Shown here: in pieces, positions 8,681 through 17,180 of the stretch | Position numbering within the stretch: the first letter of the stretch is position 1 | How the letters are laid out: each line of letters begins with the position of its first letter | Assembly: GCF_018129005.1 (NCBI RefSeq) | Contig: NZ_JAAEDL010000038.1 | Coordinates: forward strand, 1 to 35,789 | Length of the DNA: 35,789 nucleotides | DNA from: Neoroseomonas eburnea | GTDB lineage: Bacteria; Pseudomonadota; Alphaproteobacteria; Acetobacterales; Acetobacteraceae | Reading direction: 5' to 3' | Position numbers and translations under genes: made by a program | Notes under the pieces: generated by a model | Told to the model about the DNA's origin: nothing | The model's input: the letters and a program-made list of their open reading frames with translations, nothing else | The model's database searches: none

Positions 8681-9121
8681 TCAACGCCGCCCGGCGAAGA
8701 AGTGACGCAGCAGCGCGGCGCAATCCTGCTCCCGCACACCGCCCACCACCTCCGGGACATGATGGCAGGAGGAGGCGGCGAAGATCCGCGCACCATGGTC
8801 AACCCCGCCGCCCTTGGGGTCGTAGGCACCGAAGACGATGCGGCGGACGCGGAAGAAGGACGCCGCCTGGGCGCACATCGGGCAGGGTTCGAGCGTGACG
8901 GTCAGGGTGCAGCCGGTCAGCCGCGGGGAACCGAGCCGCGCGGCGGCCTCCCGTAGCACCAGCATCTCGGCATGGGCGGCGGCGTCGTGGCGGGCCTCCA
9001 CCTCGTTGCCGGCGCGGGCGAGGACCTGGCCCTGCTCATCGGTGACGACGGCGCCGACCGGCACCTCCCCGCGCGCGGCAGCGGCGGCGGCTTCCTCGAG
9101 GGCGATCTCGATCGGGGTCAT
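8681..9121 (-). CDS. tadA: TadA-type tRNA adenosine(34) deaminase
   Basis: 146 residues, cytidine/deoxycytidylate deaminase fold. Zinc and catalytic residues are visible: H50 and E52 in HAEM, and C80 and C83 in PCPMC. The C-terminal GARIFAASSCHHVPEV is also typical of TadA. It makes inosine at the wobble position of tRNA-Arg(ACG). The ATG at 9121 gives the family's usual length; longer in-frame extensions read into the next gene and are rejected. A guanine deaminase-like role is less likely given the residues around the active site. Confidence 0.93.
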   Translation of the reverse strand: MTPIEIALEEAAAAAARGEVPVGAVVTDEQGQVLARAGNEVEARHDAAAHAEMLVLREAAARLGSPRLTGCTLTVTLEPCPMCAQAASFFRVRRIVFGAYDPKGGGVDHGARIFAASSCHHVPEVVGGVREQDCAALLRHFFAGRR

Positions 9122-9194
9122 GGAACGGGGCGTAGAACGGAATCCGCCCGGCTGGAAACCAGCCGGGCGGCGGTCGGGCGGCGGTCGGGCCGGG

Positions 9195-9692
9195 TCAGCC
9201 CTGCGGCTGCGGTTCCGGCGGGGCGGGCGGCCGCTGCCGGCGGTCGGCCATGAACTGCTCGAACTCGGCGCGGTCCTTGGCGAAGCGCAGCCTTTCGAGG
9301 AAGGCGGCGAAGTCCTTCTGCTCCTCCTCCAGCCGGCGCAGCGTCTCGACGCGATATTCGTCGAAGGCGGCGTTGCCCGAGGAGGGCTGCTCGTCGCGGC
9401 ACCAGCGGCCCCAGCCGCCATCGCCCATCGGCGCGCCGCCGCCCGGCCCCATGCCGTAGCGCCGGGCCCAGCGCCGCCCGATCCGCCCGCTGCCGATCAT
9501 GAAGAACAGGATCGCCAGGCCGATCGGCCAGAACAGGATGAAGGCGAGCACCATGGCCGCGATCATCAGCGGCTTGGGCGCGTTCCAGGGGCTCCAGCCG
9601 ACGCAGGATCCGGGGCCGGAGGGGGCGCCGTGCCACCCGCCCTCGCGACGCGGGGGATAGCCGTAGGCCTGGGGGGAAGCGGTGGCGGACAT
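9195..9692 (-). CDS. DUF2852 family membrane protein
   Basis: 165 residues. A Gly/Pro-rich N-terminus is followed by a hydrophobic segment LMIAAMVLAFILFWPIGLAILFFMI cut into short fragments by Pro (about 44-68), then an amphipathic region FDEYRVETLRRLEEEQKDF that is the conserved core of DUF2852. The tail is Pro-rich. The start ATG 9692 is supported by AGGAGAG 4 bases upstream; an earlier in-frame start would lie in the adjoining spacer. Function is unknown. Confidence 0.85.
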   Translation of the reverse strand: MSATASPQAYGYPPRREGGWHGAPSGPGSCVGWSPWNAPKPLMIAAMVLAFILFWPIGLAILFFMIGSGRIGRRWARRYGMGPGGGAPMGDGGWGRWCRDEQPSSGNAAFDEYRVETLRRLEEEQKDFAAFLERLRFAKDRAEFEQFMADRRQRPPAPPEPQPQG

Positions 9693-9779
9693 TGCTCTCC
9701 TCATGTGAATGCAAGTGACATTTACATCCACGATCGCACCGGCCCGGGTCAAGGAAAATCGGCAACCCGACGGCGATTC

Positions 9780-9927
9780 CTCAGCGCCCGTTTGGAAAGT
9801 CCGGCACCGGCCCGCACCCCCACCCGGCCACCCACGTCAGTATCCTGGAATGGGTGGCCGGGTGGGGGTGCGGACCGGTGCCGGAAACGCGCCGCGCGGC
9901 GCGTTTCCAAACGGACTCTCAGCGCCC
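9780..9927. mobile_element. MITE-like hairpin element flanked by 10-bp direct repeats
   Basis: A 128-bp palindromic block (9790-9917) whose arms pair almost end to end: TCCGGCACCGG-CCGCACCCCCACCCGGCCACCCA on the left against its complement at 9851-9883. The right arm holds an extra 26-bp perfect palindrome (9883-9908, core CGCGCCGCGCGGCGCG). Both ends carry the sequence GTTTGGAAA in inverted orientation. CTCAGCGCCC is repeated directly at 9780-9789 and 9918-9927, as expected for a target-site duplication; the right copy contains the stop of the TetR gene. There is no internal gene. The element class is inferred from structure only. Confidence 0.7.
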
Positions 9928-10548
9928 CCCGACAAGACCCAGGCTCTGCATGTAGATGAGCAGCCCGGCCTCCAGCAGTTCCTCGGGCGCCATGGGCAGC
10001 TTCCGCCGCGAACGGTCCGGCCGGCAGAACAGCGAGGCGATGCCGTGCGACATCGACCAGACATGCAGCGCCACCATCAGCGCCGGCGGGCGCTTGCCTT
10101 CCGGCAGGCGCGAGATCAGCCGTTCCGTTGCCTCCCGCAGCACGCCGAAGGCGCGGTCCCCGGCGACCAGCAGGCCGGGATGCGCCTCGGGCGCGATGCG
10201 GGTCTCGAACATCGCCGCGTAGTAGGCGGGCTCGCGCCGCGCGAAATCGAGATAGGCGCGGCCCAGCGCCTCATAGGCCGTCGACGGGTCCGGCCGGCCG
10301 TCGTTCCAGGCGCGCGTCAGCGCTTCCGTGAAACGCTCGAAGCCACGCAGCGCGACTTCGGCGAGCAGCGCCTCGGCATCGCGGAAATGGCGGTAGGGCG
10401 CGCCGGGGGAGACGCCGGCGAGGCGCGCCGCCTCGGCCACGGTGAAGCCGGCCGGGCCGTGCTCGCCGATCAGCGCGACCGCGGCCTCGACCAGGGCCTC
10501 TCGCAGGTTGCCGTGGTGATAGCCGCGCCGCTCGCCGAACCGGGTCAT
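9919..10548 (-). CDS. TetR/AcrR-family transcriptional regulator
   Basis: 209 residues. The N-terminal helix-turn-helix is clear (GFTVAEAARLAGVSPGAPYRHF, about 34-55). The C-terminal ligand domain, with FETRIAPEAHP and ALHVWSMSHGIASLF, resembles the WHG-type TetR_C domain. It is divergent from the C26 hydrolase gene at 10631; the 82-bp shared spacer makes autoregulation and control of that operon plausible (inference). The 3' end coincides with the direct repeat of the hairpin element. Confidence 0.9.
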   Translation of the reverse strand: MTRFGERRGYHHGNLREALVEAAVALIGEHGPAGFTVAEAARLAGVSPGAPYRHFRDAEALLAEVALRGFERFTEALTRAWNDGRPDPSTAYEALGRAYLDFARREPAYYAAMFETRIAPEAHPGLLVAGDRAFGVLREATERLISRLPEGKRPPALMVALHVWSMSHGIASLFCRPDRSRRKLPMAPEELLEAGLLIYMQSLGLVGGR

Positions 10549-10630
10549 GTGAGGATCATTTGCATTGCCGCGCCCTGCGCGCCAGTCCTCTCGCTTGCTC
10601 CGGCCACGGCGGCGTGGCTACGACTGAATC

Positions 10631-11344
10631 ATGCGCGCACGTCCCCTCATCGGCGTCACCCTCGATTCGGAACCGGCCGGCGGCTGGTCGAAGCTGCCCT
10701 GGTACGCGCTGCGGCAGAACTACTTCGCCGCCGTCATCGCCGCGGGCGGCCTGCCGGTCGCGCTGCCGCATCACCCGGAACTCGCCGACACCTACCTCGA
10801 TGAGGTCGATGGCCTGCTGGTGACCGGCGGCGCCTTCGATGTCGATCCTGCCCTCTGGGGCGGCGGCGCGCCGCATCCCAAGGTGACGCTCAAGCCCGGC
10901 CGCACCGATTTCGAGCTGGCGGCGACACGCGCGGCGCTGGCGCGCGACAAGCCGGTGCTCGGCATCTGCGGCGGGCAGCAACTTCTCGCCGTCGCCTTCG
11001 GCGGCACGCTGATCCAGCACATCCCGGACGAGATCGCCGCCGCCCTGCCCCATGAGCAGCCCAATCCGCGCACCGAGCCGGGGCATGAGGTGGCGATCGC
11101 CGCCGGCACGCTGCTCGCGCGCATCGTCGGCACGCAGCGCATGGCGGTGAATTCCGCCCACCACCAGGCGGTCGCCACCCCCGGCGCCGGCGCCGTGGTG
11201 AACGCGACCGCACCCGATGGCGTGGTGGAGGGCGTCGAGCATCCCGGCCACCGCTTCGCCCTCGGCGTGCAGTGGCACCCGGAATACGCGGTCGATCCCC
11301 GCGACCCGGCGATCTTCGCCGCCTTCGTGGATGCCTGCCGGTGA
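10631..11344 (+). CDS. Class I glutamine-amidotransferase-like hydrolase (peptidase C26, PuuD-like)
   Basis: 237 residues. The nucleophile elbow VLGICGGQQLL gives C113, and QWHPEYA gives H216 and E218, the complete Cys-His-Glu triad. GLLVTGGAFDVDPALWG is the family oxyanion region. Relatives such as PuuD hydrolyse gamma-glutamyl-GABA in putrescine degradation. No other puu genes are nearby, so the substrate is open. The stop overlaps the GTG start of the pseudouridine synthase gene (GTGA, 11341-11344). A possible promoter is TTGCTC with TACGAC about 18 bp later. Confidence 0.9.
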   Translation: MRARPLIGVTLDSEPAGGWSKLPWYALRQNYFAAVIAAGGLPVALPHHPELADTYLDEVDGLLVTGGAFDVDPALWGGGAPHPKVTLKPGRTDFELAATRAALARDKPVLGICGGQQLLAVAFGGTLIQHIPDEIAAALPHEQPNPRTEPGHEVAIAAGTLLARIVGTQRMAVNSAHHQAVATPGAGAVVNATAPDGVVEGVEHPGHRFALGVQWHPEYAVDPRDPAIFAAFVDACR

Positions 11345-12240
11345 CCGAGGACCCCGAGGACGATGCCGCCGGCGGCCAGCGCGGCGAGCGCATCGCCAAG
11401 TGGCTGGCGCGCGCCGGTGTCGCCTCCCGCCGCGACGCGGAGAAGCTGATCGCCGAGGGCCGCGTGAAGCTCGGCGGCAAGGTGGTGGAGACGCCCGCCA
11501 CCTTCATCACCCCCGGCGACCACGTGACCGTGGACGGCAAGCAGGTCGCGGCCCCCGAGCGCACGCGGCTGTTCCGCTACCACAAGCCCACCGGCCTGGT
11601 GACGACGCATCGCGACCCGGAAGGCCGGCCCACGGTGTTCGAGAAGCTGCCGCCCGGCCTGCCGCGCCTGGTCTCGGTCGGCCGGCTCGACCTCACCAGC
11701 GAAGGCCTGCTGCTGCTGACCAATGACGGCGAGCTCGCCCGCAAGCTGGAACTGCCCTCCAACGGCTGGCTGCGACGCTACCGCGTGCGCGTGCACGGGC
11801 GGGTGGACGAGAAGGCGCTCGCCGCGCTCGCCCGCGGCGTGACGGTCGATGGCGTGCAGTACGGCCCGATCGAGGCCGGACTCGATGCGCGCCAGGGCAC
11901 CAATGCCTGGCTGACCGTGTCGATCAAGGAAGGCAAGAACCGCGAGGTGCGCCGCGTGATGGCGCATCTCGGGCTCGAGGTGACGCGGCTGATCCGCACC
12001 GCCTATGGCCCCTTCCAGCTCGGTGCCCTGCCGCGGGGCGCGGTCGAGGAAGTGAACGCCAAGGTGCTGCGCGACCAGCTCGGCCTCGATGCGCCGAAGC
12101 GGCTGCGCGAGGCAGTGCTGGCCCCGATCGCCGAAGCCCCTGCCGAGGGTCCGCGCCGCGCGCCGCGTGCCCGCAATGCGGCCATGGGACCGCGCCGCCC
12201 GGTGCGCGGACGCGAAGGGCGCCGGTCGCGCGACGAGTAA
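11341..12240 (+). CDS. rluB: RsuA/RluB-family rRNA pseudouridine synthase
   Basis: 299 residues from GTG 11341. An S4 RNA-binding domain (about 17-63, RIAKWLARAGVASRRDAEKL) precedes the catalytic domain, whose GRLDLTSEGLLLLTNDGEL motif supplies the catalytic Asp (D117). KEGKNREVRRVMAHLGLEV is also characteristic. RluB modifies a uridine in 23S rRNA helix 80; RluE- or RluF-type specificity cannot be excluded from sequence alone. The C-terminus is a basic Arg/Ala/Pro tail, common in high-GC alphaproteobacteria. It is coupled to the upstream C26 hydrolase gene by a 4-base overlap. Confidence 0.9.
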   Translation: MTEDPEDDAAGGQRGERIAKWLARAGVASRRDAEKLIAEGRVKLGGKVVETPATFITPGDHVTVDGKQVAAPERTRLFRYHKPTGLVTTHRDPEGRPTVFEKLPPGLPRLVSVGRLDLTSEGLLLLTNDGELARKLELPSNGWLRRYRVRVHGRVDEKALAALARGVTVDGVQYGPIEAGLDARQGTNAWLTVSIKEGKNREVRRVMAHLGLEVTRLIRTAYGPFQLGALPRGAVEEVNAKVLRDQLGLDAPKRLREAVLAPIAEAPAEGPRRAPRARNAAMGPRRPVRGREGRRSRDE

Positions 12241-12325
12241 CATCGCAGCGATTACAAAAATCGTATATTGTCATTCGTCATGTGCGATCCCATTCTCCGG
12301 CCACCGCAACCGGAGATGCCCTGAC
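12241..12325 (+). promoter_or_regulatory. AT-rich promoter region of the aldo/keto reductase gene
   Basis: The spacer contains a locally AT-rich stretch (12250-12285, ATTACAAAAATCGTATATTG) between two GC-rich genes, suggestive of a promoter. CGTAT...ATTCG forms only a loose inverted repeat that could bind the neighbouring TetR protein. No clean -35/-10 pair is assigned. Confidence 0.35.
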
Positions 12326-13324
<999 letters not shown>

Positions 13325-13331
13325 GAGGTGC

Positions 13332-13934
13332 ATGGACCTCCCGGCGGCCGACACGCGTTCCCGCATCCTCGACGCCGCCGCGGCGCTGCTGCGGCGGCAC
13401 GGGCCGGACAAGCTGACCGTGCTCGATGTCGCGAAGCGGCTCGGCATGAGTCACGGCAACGTCTATCGCCACTTCCCGAGCAAGCAGGCGCTGCGCGCGG
13501 CGGTGGCGGAGGAATGGCTCTCCGGCGTCACCGCGCCGCTCGCCGCCATCGCCGCGGGGAATGCGCCGCCGCCGGCGCGGCTGCGCGAATGGCTCGCGGC
13601 GCTGGCGGCCATCAAGCGCCGCAAGGTGCTCGAGGATCCGGAGATGTTCGCGGGCTTCCATCGCGTCGCCTCCGAGAGCCCGGAGGTGATCGCCGCCCAT
13701 CTCGCGGCCCTGGTCGCGCAGGTGGCGCGGATCCTCGCCGAGGGCCGCGGCGACGGCACCCTGCCCGCCGTCACCGACCCCGAGGCCGACGCCCGCGCCG
13801 TGCTCTCCGCGACGATGCGCTTCCACCATCCCGACCTGGTGGCCGGCAGCGGCGAGGAACGGGCCGCGACGGAGGAGCTGGCGCGCATCACCGCCCTGCT
13901 GCTCCGCGGCCTTGGTGCGGCCGCCGCGACATGA
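13332..13934 (+). CDS. TetR-family transcriptional regulator
   Basis: 200 residues. The HTH is KLTVLDVAKRLGMSHGNVYR, preceded by the usual TRSRILDAAAALLRRHG helix. The C-terminal part HHPDLVAGSGEERAATEELA is typical of TetR ligand domains of this size. The start ATG 13332 follows AGGAGGTGC. It lies just after the AKR gene and overlaps rsmD as ATGA (13931-13934). It probably regulates the AKR transcript, including itself (inference). Confidence 0.9.
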   Translation: MDLPAADTRSRILDAAAALLRRHGPDKLTVLDVAKRLGMSHGNVYRHFPSKQALRAAVAEEWLSGVTAPLAAIAAGNAPPPARLREWLAALAAIKRRKVLEDPEMFAGFHRVASESPEVIAAHLAALVAQVARILAEGRGDGTLPAVTDPEADARAVLSATMRFHHPDLVAGSGEERAATEELARITALLLRGLGAAAAT

Positions 13935-14500
13935 GGATCATCGCCGGCCGCCACCGGGGCCGCACCCTCGCGGCGCCGCCCGGGGACGCCACGCGACCCA
14001 CCGCGGACCGCGTACGCCAGGCGCTGTTCGACATGCTGTGGCACGCGCCCTGGGGCGGGCGCACCACCATCCAGGACCAGCTCGTGCTGGACGCCTTCGC
14101 CGGCACCGGCGCGCTGGGGCTGGAGGCATTGTCGCGCGGGGCGGATCACTGCACCTTCCTCGAAACCGGCCGCGCCGCGCTCGCCGCGCTGCGCGCCAAC
14201 ATCGCCGCCTGCGGCGAGGAGCCGCGCACGGCGGTGCTCGCCGCCGATGCGACGCGGCCGCCGCATGCCAGGGTGCCGTGCGGCCTGGTCTTCCTCGACC
14301 CGCCCTACCGCAAGGGATTGGTGCTGCGCGCCATCGCGGCGCTCGAGAAGGCCGGCTGGATCGCCCCGGGCGCGATCATCGTCGCCGAGACCGCCGAGGA
14401 CGAAGCGCTCGACCTGGCGGGCTATGAACGCCTTGCCGCGCGCGCCCACGGCGCGGCGATGCTGCATGTGCTGCGCGCCGCCGGCGGGAATGGCTGCTGA
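13931..14500 (+). CDS. rsmD: RsmD, 16S rRNA (guanine966-N2)-methyltransferase
   Basis: 189 residues. N-terminal MRIIAGRHRGRTL and TRPTADRVRQALFDML are RsmD signatures. SAM motif I is LDAFAGTGALGLEALSRGA (53-71), and the catalytic DPPY is at 123-126. It methylates G966 of 16S rRNA during 30S assembly. Translation is coupled to the TetR gene by the 4-base overlap. It converges with the ymdB-type gene on a long palindrome. Confidence 0.95.
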   Translation: MRIIAGRHRGRTLAAPPGDATRPTADRVRQALFDMLWHAPWGGRTTIQDQLVLDAFAGTGALGLEALSRGADHCTFLETGRAALAALRANIAACGEEPRTAVLAADATRPPHARVPCGLVFLDPPYRKGLVLRAIAALEKAGWIAPGAIIVAETAEDEALDLAGYERLAARAHGAAMLHVLRAAGGNGC

Positions 14501-14530
14501 GGAGGATGCCGGGAGGGGCGTTGCGCCGTA

Positions 14531-14607
14531 CGCGCGAACGGACGGCGATGACGCGACCGGAAAGGGGCAGAGCCCCTCTCCGATCATCCGCGCCGGACGT
14601 TCGCGCG
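14531..14607. terminator. Convergent-gene palindrome downstream of rsmD and the ymdB-type gene
   Basis: Outer arms CGCGCGAACG (14531-14540) and CGTTCGCGCG (14598-14607) enclose an inner hairpin AGGGGC-AGA-GCCCCT (14563-14577) extended by CGG/CCG. The position between two converging stops and the symmetry suggest a bidirectional terminator; no U-tract is present. Confidence 0.55.
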
Positions 14608-14627
14608 GCTGGGGCGCCGCCCCTTCG

Positions 14628-15449
14628 TCAGACCTCCGGCATCGCCTGCGACAGCCCGCCCCCGATGCGCAGCGGCGCCACCCGGCGCGCGAGCCCCGTA
14701 GCGTCCTCGGTTTCGACGAACAATCCGCAGATCGTCGCCGCGCCTTCCGCCGGCGCCAGGCGTTCGGACGGCACCTTGCGCCAGAAGCGCAGCGAGGCGC
14801 CGCCCTTCTGCATGCCGATGACGCTGTCGTAGTCGCCGCACATGCCGGCATCGGTCTGGAAAGCGGTGCCGCCGGGCAGGATGCGATGATCCGCGCTCGG
14901 CACATGGGTATGCGTCCCGACCACCAGGCTGGCGCGCCCGTCGAAGGAATGGGCCATGGCCTGCTTTTCCGAGGTGGCTTCCGCGTGGATGTCCACCACC
15001 ACCGCCTGAACGCTGCCCTGGGCGCCGAGGCTGTGCTTCGCGAGTTCCGCCTGCACCGCCCGGAAAGGGTCGTCGAGCGGTTCCATGAACAGCCGCCCCA
15101 TGGCCTGCACCACCAGGGCGCGGCGGCCGCCCGGCACAGGCACCACCGCAACCCCGCGCCCCGGCGTGCCGGGGGCGTAGTTGAGCGGGCGGATCAGGCG
15201 CGCCTCCTCCTCGATGTAGGGGACGATTTCCTTGCGGTCCCAGGCGTGGTTGCCGAGCGTCAGCACATCCGCCCCGGCGGCGAACAGCGCGCGCGCCATG
15301 TCGGGAGACAGCCCGAAGCCATGCGAGGCGTTCTCCGCATTGACCACCACGAGGTCGAGCGCGAGGTCCCGCCGCAGCCCGGGCAGGGCCGCCTCCACAG
15401 CATCGCGGCCGGCACGGCCGACGATATCGCCCAGGAACAGGAGCCTCAC
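14628..15449 (-). CDS. YmdB-type metallophosphoesterase (TIGR00282-like)
   Basis: 273 residues from GTG 15449. Metal-site motifs in order are LFLGDIVGRAGRDAV, VVNAENASHGFGL, LTLGNHAWDRKEI, VVVDIHAEATSEKQAMA and VVGTHTHVPSADHRIL. Bacillus YmdB is a cyclic-nucleotide phosphodiesterase that affects developmental decisions; the role in Proteobacteria is not established. The start overlaps the fau stop as GTGA (15446-15449), so the two are coupled. Confidence 0.9.
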   Translation of the reverse strand: MRLLFLGDIVGRAGRDAVEAALPGLRRDLALDLVVVNAENASHGFGLSPDMARALFAAGADVLTLGNHAWDRKEIVPYIEEEARLIRPLNYAPGTPGRGVAVVPVPGGRRALVVQAMGRLFMEPLDDPFRAVQAELAKHSLGAQGSVQAVVVDIHAEATSEKQAMAHSFDGRASLVVGTHTHVPSADHRILPGGTAFQTDAGMCGDYDSVIGMQKGGASLRFWRKVPSERLAPAEGAATICGLFVETEDATGLARRVAPLRIGGGLSQAMPEV

Positions 15450-16051
15450 GCCGACCCCACGCAGTCCACCACGCCCTTCTCCGTTGCCACGCGCTTCAAC
15501 CGGACATCCGTCGGGCCGGCCGGCACGCCGGGCGGGTCCGGCACTTCCTGTGCCGCATAGGCAACGCCGATCGCGACCGCGCCGGGCAGAGCCGCGAGCG
15601 TGCGGTCGTAATAGCCGCCGCCGTAGCCGAGCCGCCGGCCCGCGCTGTCGAAGGCGAGCAGCGGGACGAACAGCCAATCCGGCGTCACCTCCTCGCCGTG
15701 CTTCGGCTGGCGCGTGCCCATCGGCCCATGCGCGAGCGGATCGCCCGGCGCCCAGCGACGGAAGCGCAGCCTCTGGCCGCGCTTCGGCGTGACCGGCAGG
15801 CACAGGGGTTGCCCGCGTGCATGCAGGGCGTGCAACAGCGGCCGCACGTCGATTTCCGGCCCCATGGGCCAGAAGGCGGAGACGAGGGCCTGCGGCGGCG
15901 GCGGGCAGTCGCGCAGGACGACGGCCGCGAGTGCCTCCCCCGCCCCGGCCGGGTCGATCGCCGCGCGGCGTGCGAGCGCGACGCGCCGCGCCTCCGCCTT
16001 CACCTCGGCCAGAAGCACGTCGCAATAGGGAGCGTTGCCGTCATCGTTCAT
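15446..16051 (-). CDS. fau: 5-formyltetrahydrofolate cyclo-ligase
   Basis: 201 residues. The signature GRRLGYGGGYYDRTL near the C-terminus, FWPMGPEIDVRPLL and the ATP-site region VTPDWLFVPLLAFD identify the family. It converts 5-formyl-THF to 5,10-methenyl-THF using ATP. In many proteobacteria this gene is downstream of zapA and the 6S RNA gene, exactly as here. That arrangement supports both its identity and the 6S call. Confidence 0.93.
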   Translation of the reverse strand: MNDDGNAPYCDVLLAEVKAEARRVALARRAAIDPAGAGEALAAVVLRDCPPPPQALVSAFWPMGPEIDVRPLLHALHARGQPLCLPVTPKRGQRLRFRRWAPGDPLAHGPMGTRQPKHGEEVTPDWLFVPLLAFDSAGRRLGYGGGYYDRTLAALPGAVAIGVAYAAQEVPDPPGVPAGPTDVRLKRVATEKGVVDCVGSA

Positions 16052-16087
16052 GGCGGGCGATCACCGCATCCGGCGGAAAAGAGGAAA

Positions 16088-16206
16088 GGCGCGACCGGCG
16101 GCCCGGTGCGCCGTGGCGGACGAGAATGCGCGACCGCGCCCGACCGCCCATCGACCAGTGTACAGCGCGCAAGCCACGCCGGCGACGCATGCCGGCGCCT
16201 GAGGCA
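16088..16206 (+). repeat. Dispersed repeat family 1, copy A
   Basis: A leading hairpin (16088-16112) is followed by the invariant GCGCGACCGCGCCC, then CCAGTGTACAGCGCGCAAGC, then GCCGGCGCCTGAGGCA. The same blocks occur in order in copy B (16217-16345) and copy C (23880-24007, minus). Short frames through it translate similarly between copies but have no start or RBS, so it is treated as non-coding. Confidence 0.75.
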
Positions 16207-16216
16207 TCAAAAACTC

Positions 16217-16345
16217 CCGGCCCGAGGCAGGGCCTCGGGCCGGAAGCGCACGGCGCGACCGCGCCCGGACCGACCGCCGTCGCCCACGCACCAGTGCACG
16301 GCGCGTAAGCCAAGCCGGCGGATGCCGGCGCCGGCGCTTGAGGCA
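16217..16345 (+). repeat. Dispersed repeat family 1, copy B
   Basis: It starts with a perfect 12-bp-arm hairpin CCGGCCCGAGGC/GCCTCGGGCCGG (16217-16243), then GCGCGACCGCGCCC, CCAGTGCACGGCGCGTAAGC and GCCGGCGCTTGAGGCA. It is in tandem with copy A and abuts the A-rich stretch that marks the 3' end of the 6S RNA gene on the opposite strand. Confidence 0.75.
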
Positions 16346-16349
16346 AAGA

Positions 16350-16508
16350 AAAAAGAAAACCGTGCGGAGCCACCATGGCCGCTGGCGTCTCATCCTCCCA
16401 AGGCCTGCTTTCGCAGGTGGGCGCCAGATACCCGAACCACGGCCCGGGCAGAGCCAGCTCCCGGAGGATGTGCATTGGCCCCGGGGATGAAGTGCCTGGC
16501 GCGCCGGG
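16350..16508 (-). ncRNA. ssrS: 6S RNA (SsrS), RNA polymerase regulator
   Basis: The location between zapA and fau on their strand is the conserved 6S locus. On the minus strand, CATCCTCC near the 5' side pairs with GGAGGATG near the 3' side (closing stem). The interior holds CCGGG/CCCGG pairing, GTGG/CCAC pairing, and a small CCTGC-GAAA-GCAGG hairpin as in the 3' strand of alphaproteobacterial central bubbles. A T-rich run (TTTTCTTTTTTC, about 16344-16360 on +) follows the 3' end. Ends are approximate. 6S RNA binds the sigma70 holoenzyme in stationary phase. Confidence 0.8.
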
Positions 16509-16526
16509 CAGCCCCGCGATTGGTAT

Positions 16527-16871
16527 CTAGGCCCCCTCCAGGGCCGCGGCAATGCCCTCGATCGCCTCCGCGAGGCGGTTCAGCCGCTCGGCCAGGGCGA
16601 AGTCGGGCACGGGCGCGGCCGGCCGCGGTGCCGCCACCGCGCCGCCGGCCTTCAGCGAGTCGTTCTCGGACTGCAGGTCGGAAGCCTCGTCCGCGAGTTG
16701 CAGCGCGGCGAGCAGCAGCATGCGCGTCTCGCCGAACTGCATGCCCATGGCCTTGAGCGCGCCGATGCGCTTGTCGACCTCGGCGGCCATGTTGGTCAGG
16801 TGGCGTTCCTGCCCGTCCTGGCAGGCAACGGGGTGGGAATAGCCGCCCACCCGGACGGTGACCTGGGCCAT
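16527..16871 (-). CDS. zapA: ZapA, cell division protein
   Basis: 114 residues. The N-terminal VTVRVGGYSHPVACQDGQE followed by HLTNMAAEVDKRIGALKAMG is the ZapA globular domain, and the rest is the coiled-coil dimerisation region with an Ala/Pro linker. It crosslinks FtsZ filaments at the Z-ring. It is first in the zapA-6S-fau order, and its start shares one base with the stop of the small upstream gene. Confidence 0.92.
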   Translation of the reverse strand: MAQVTVRVGGYSHPVACQDGQERHLTNMAAEVDKRIGALKAMGMQFGETRMLLLAALQLADEASDLQSENDSLKAGGAVAAPRPAAPVPDFALAERLNRLAEAIEGIAAALEGA

Positions 16872-17092
16872 CAGCCTTCCTCGCCGAGCACGCCGCGCAG
16901 CCGGGCGATGGTCTCGTCCAGCCGTGCGGCCAGCGCCGCGACCTTGGCGAGGTCGGCGCCCTGCGCCGGGGCCTCGCCTTCGCCGCCGGCCGGCACCAAG
17001 ACGGGGCGGTTCGCCGCCGCGCGCGCCAGGCGCTCCACCGCTGCCTCGAGCCGCGAGGCCGCCTGCGCCACCGGGTCCACCGCCTCGCTCAT
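16871..17092 (-). CDS. Small coiled-coil protein upstream of zapA
   Basis: 73 residues, Ala/Arg/Leu/Glu-rich, predicted to be almost entirely helical (AASRLEAAVERLARAAAN and KVAALAARLDETIARLRGVL). Its stop shares a base with the zapA start (TGATG), so translational coupling is likely. Small helical proteins of the DUF4164 type occur at this position in alphaproteobacteria; I cannot confirm the family. A role with ZapA at the divisome is an inference from position. Confidence 0.75.
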   Translation of the reverse strand: MSEAVDPVAQAASRLEAAVERLARAAANRPVLVPAGGEGEAPAQGADLAKVAALAARLDETIARLRGVLGEEG

Positions 17093-17180
17093 CAGCCCCC
17101 TGGGAACTCCCCGCCCCTTGCCGCGCGAAGGGTCGCGTGGCTACCAGAAGCCTTGGCAGAGAGGGCCCTCGGGGTCAACG

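Noticed and set aside
16088..16345. Small proteins encoded in the repeat family 1 copies
   Set aside because: Frames translate similarly between copies only because the DNA is similar; there is no consistent start codon or ribosome binding site, and hairpins dominate.
16088..16345. CRISPR array in the repeat-rich gap near fau
   Set aside because: The two tandem units are about 120-130 bp, imperfect and palindromic, with no regular short repeats and unique spacers and no cas genes.
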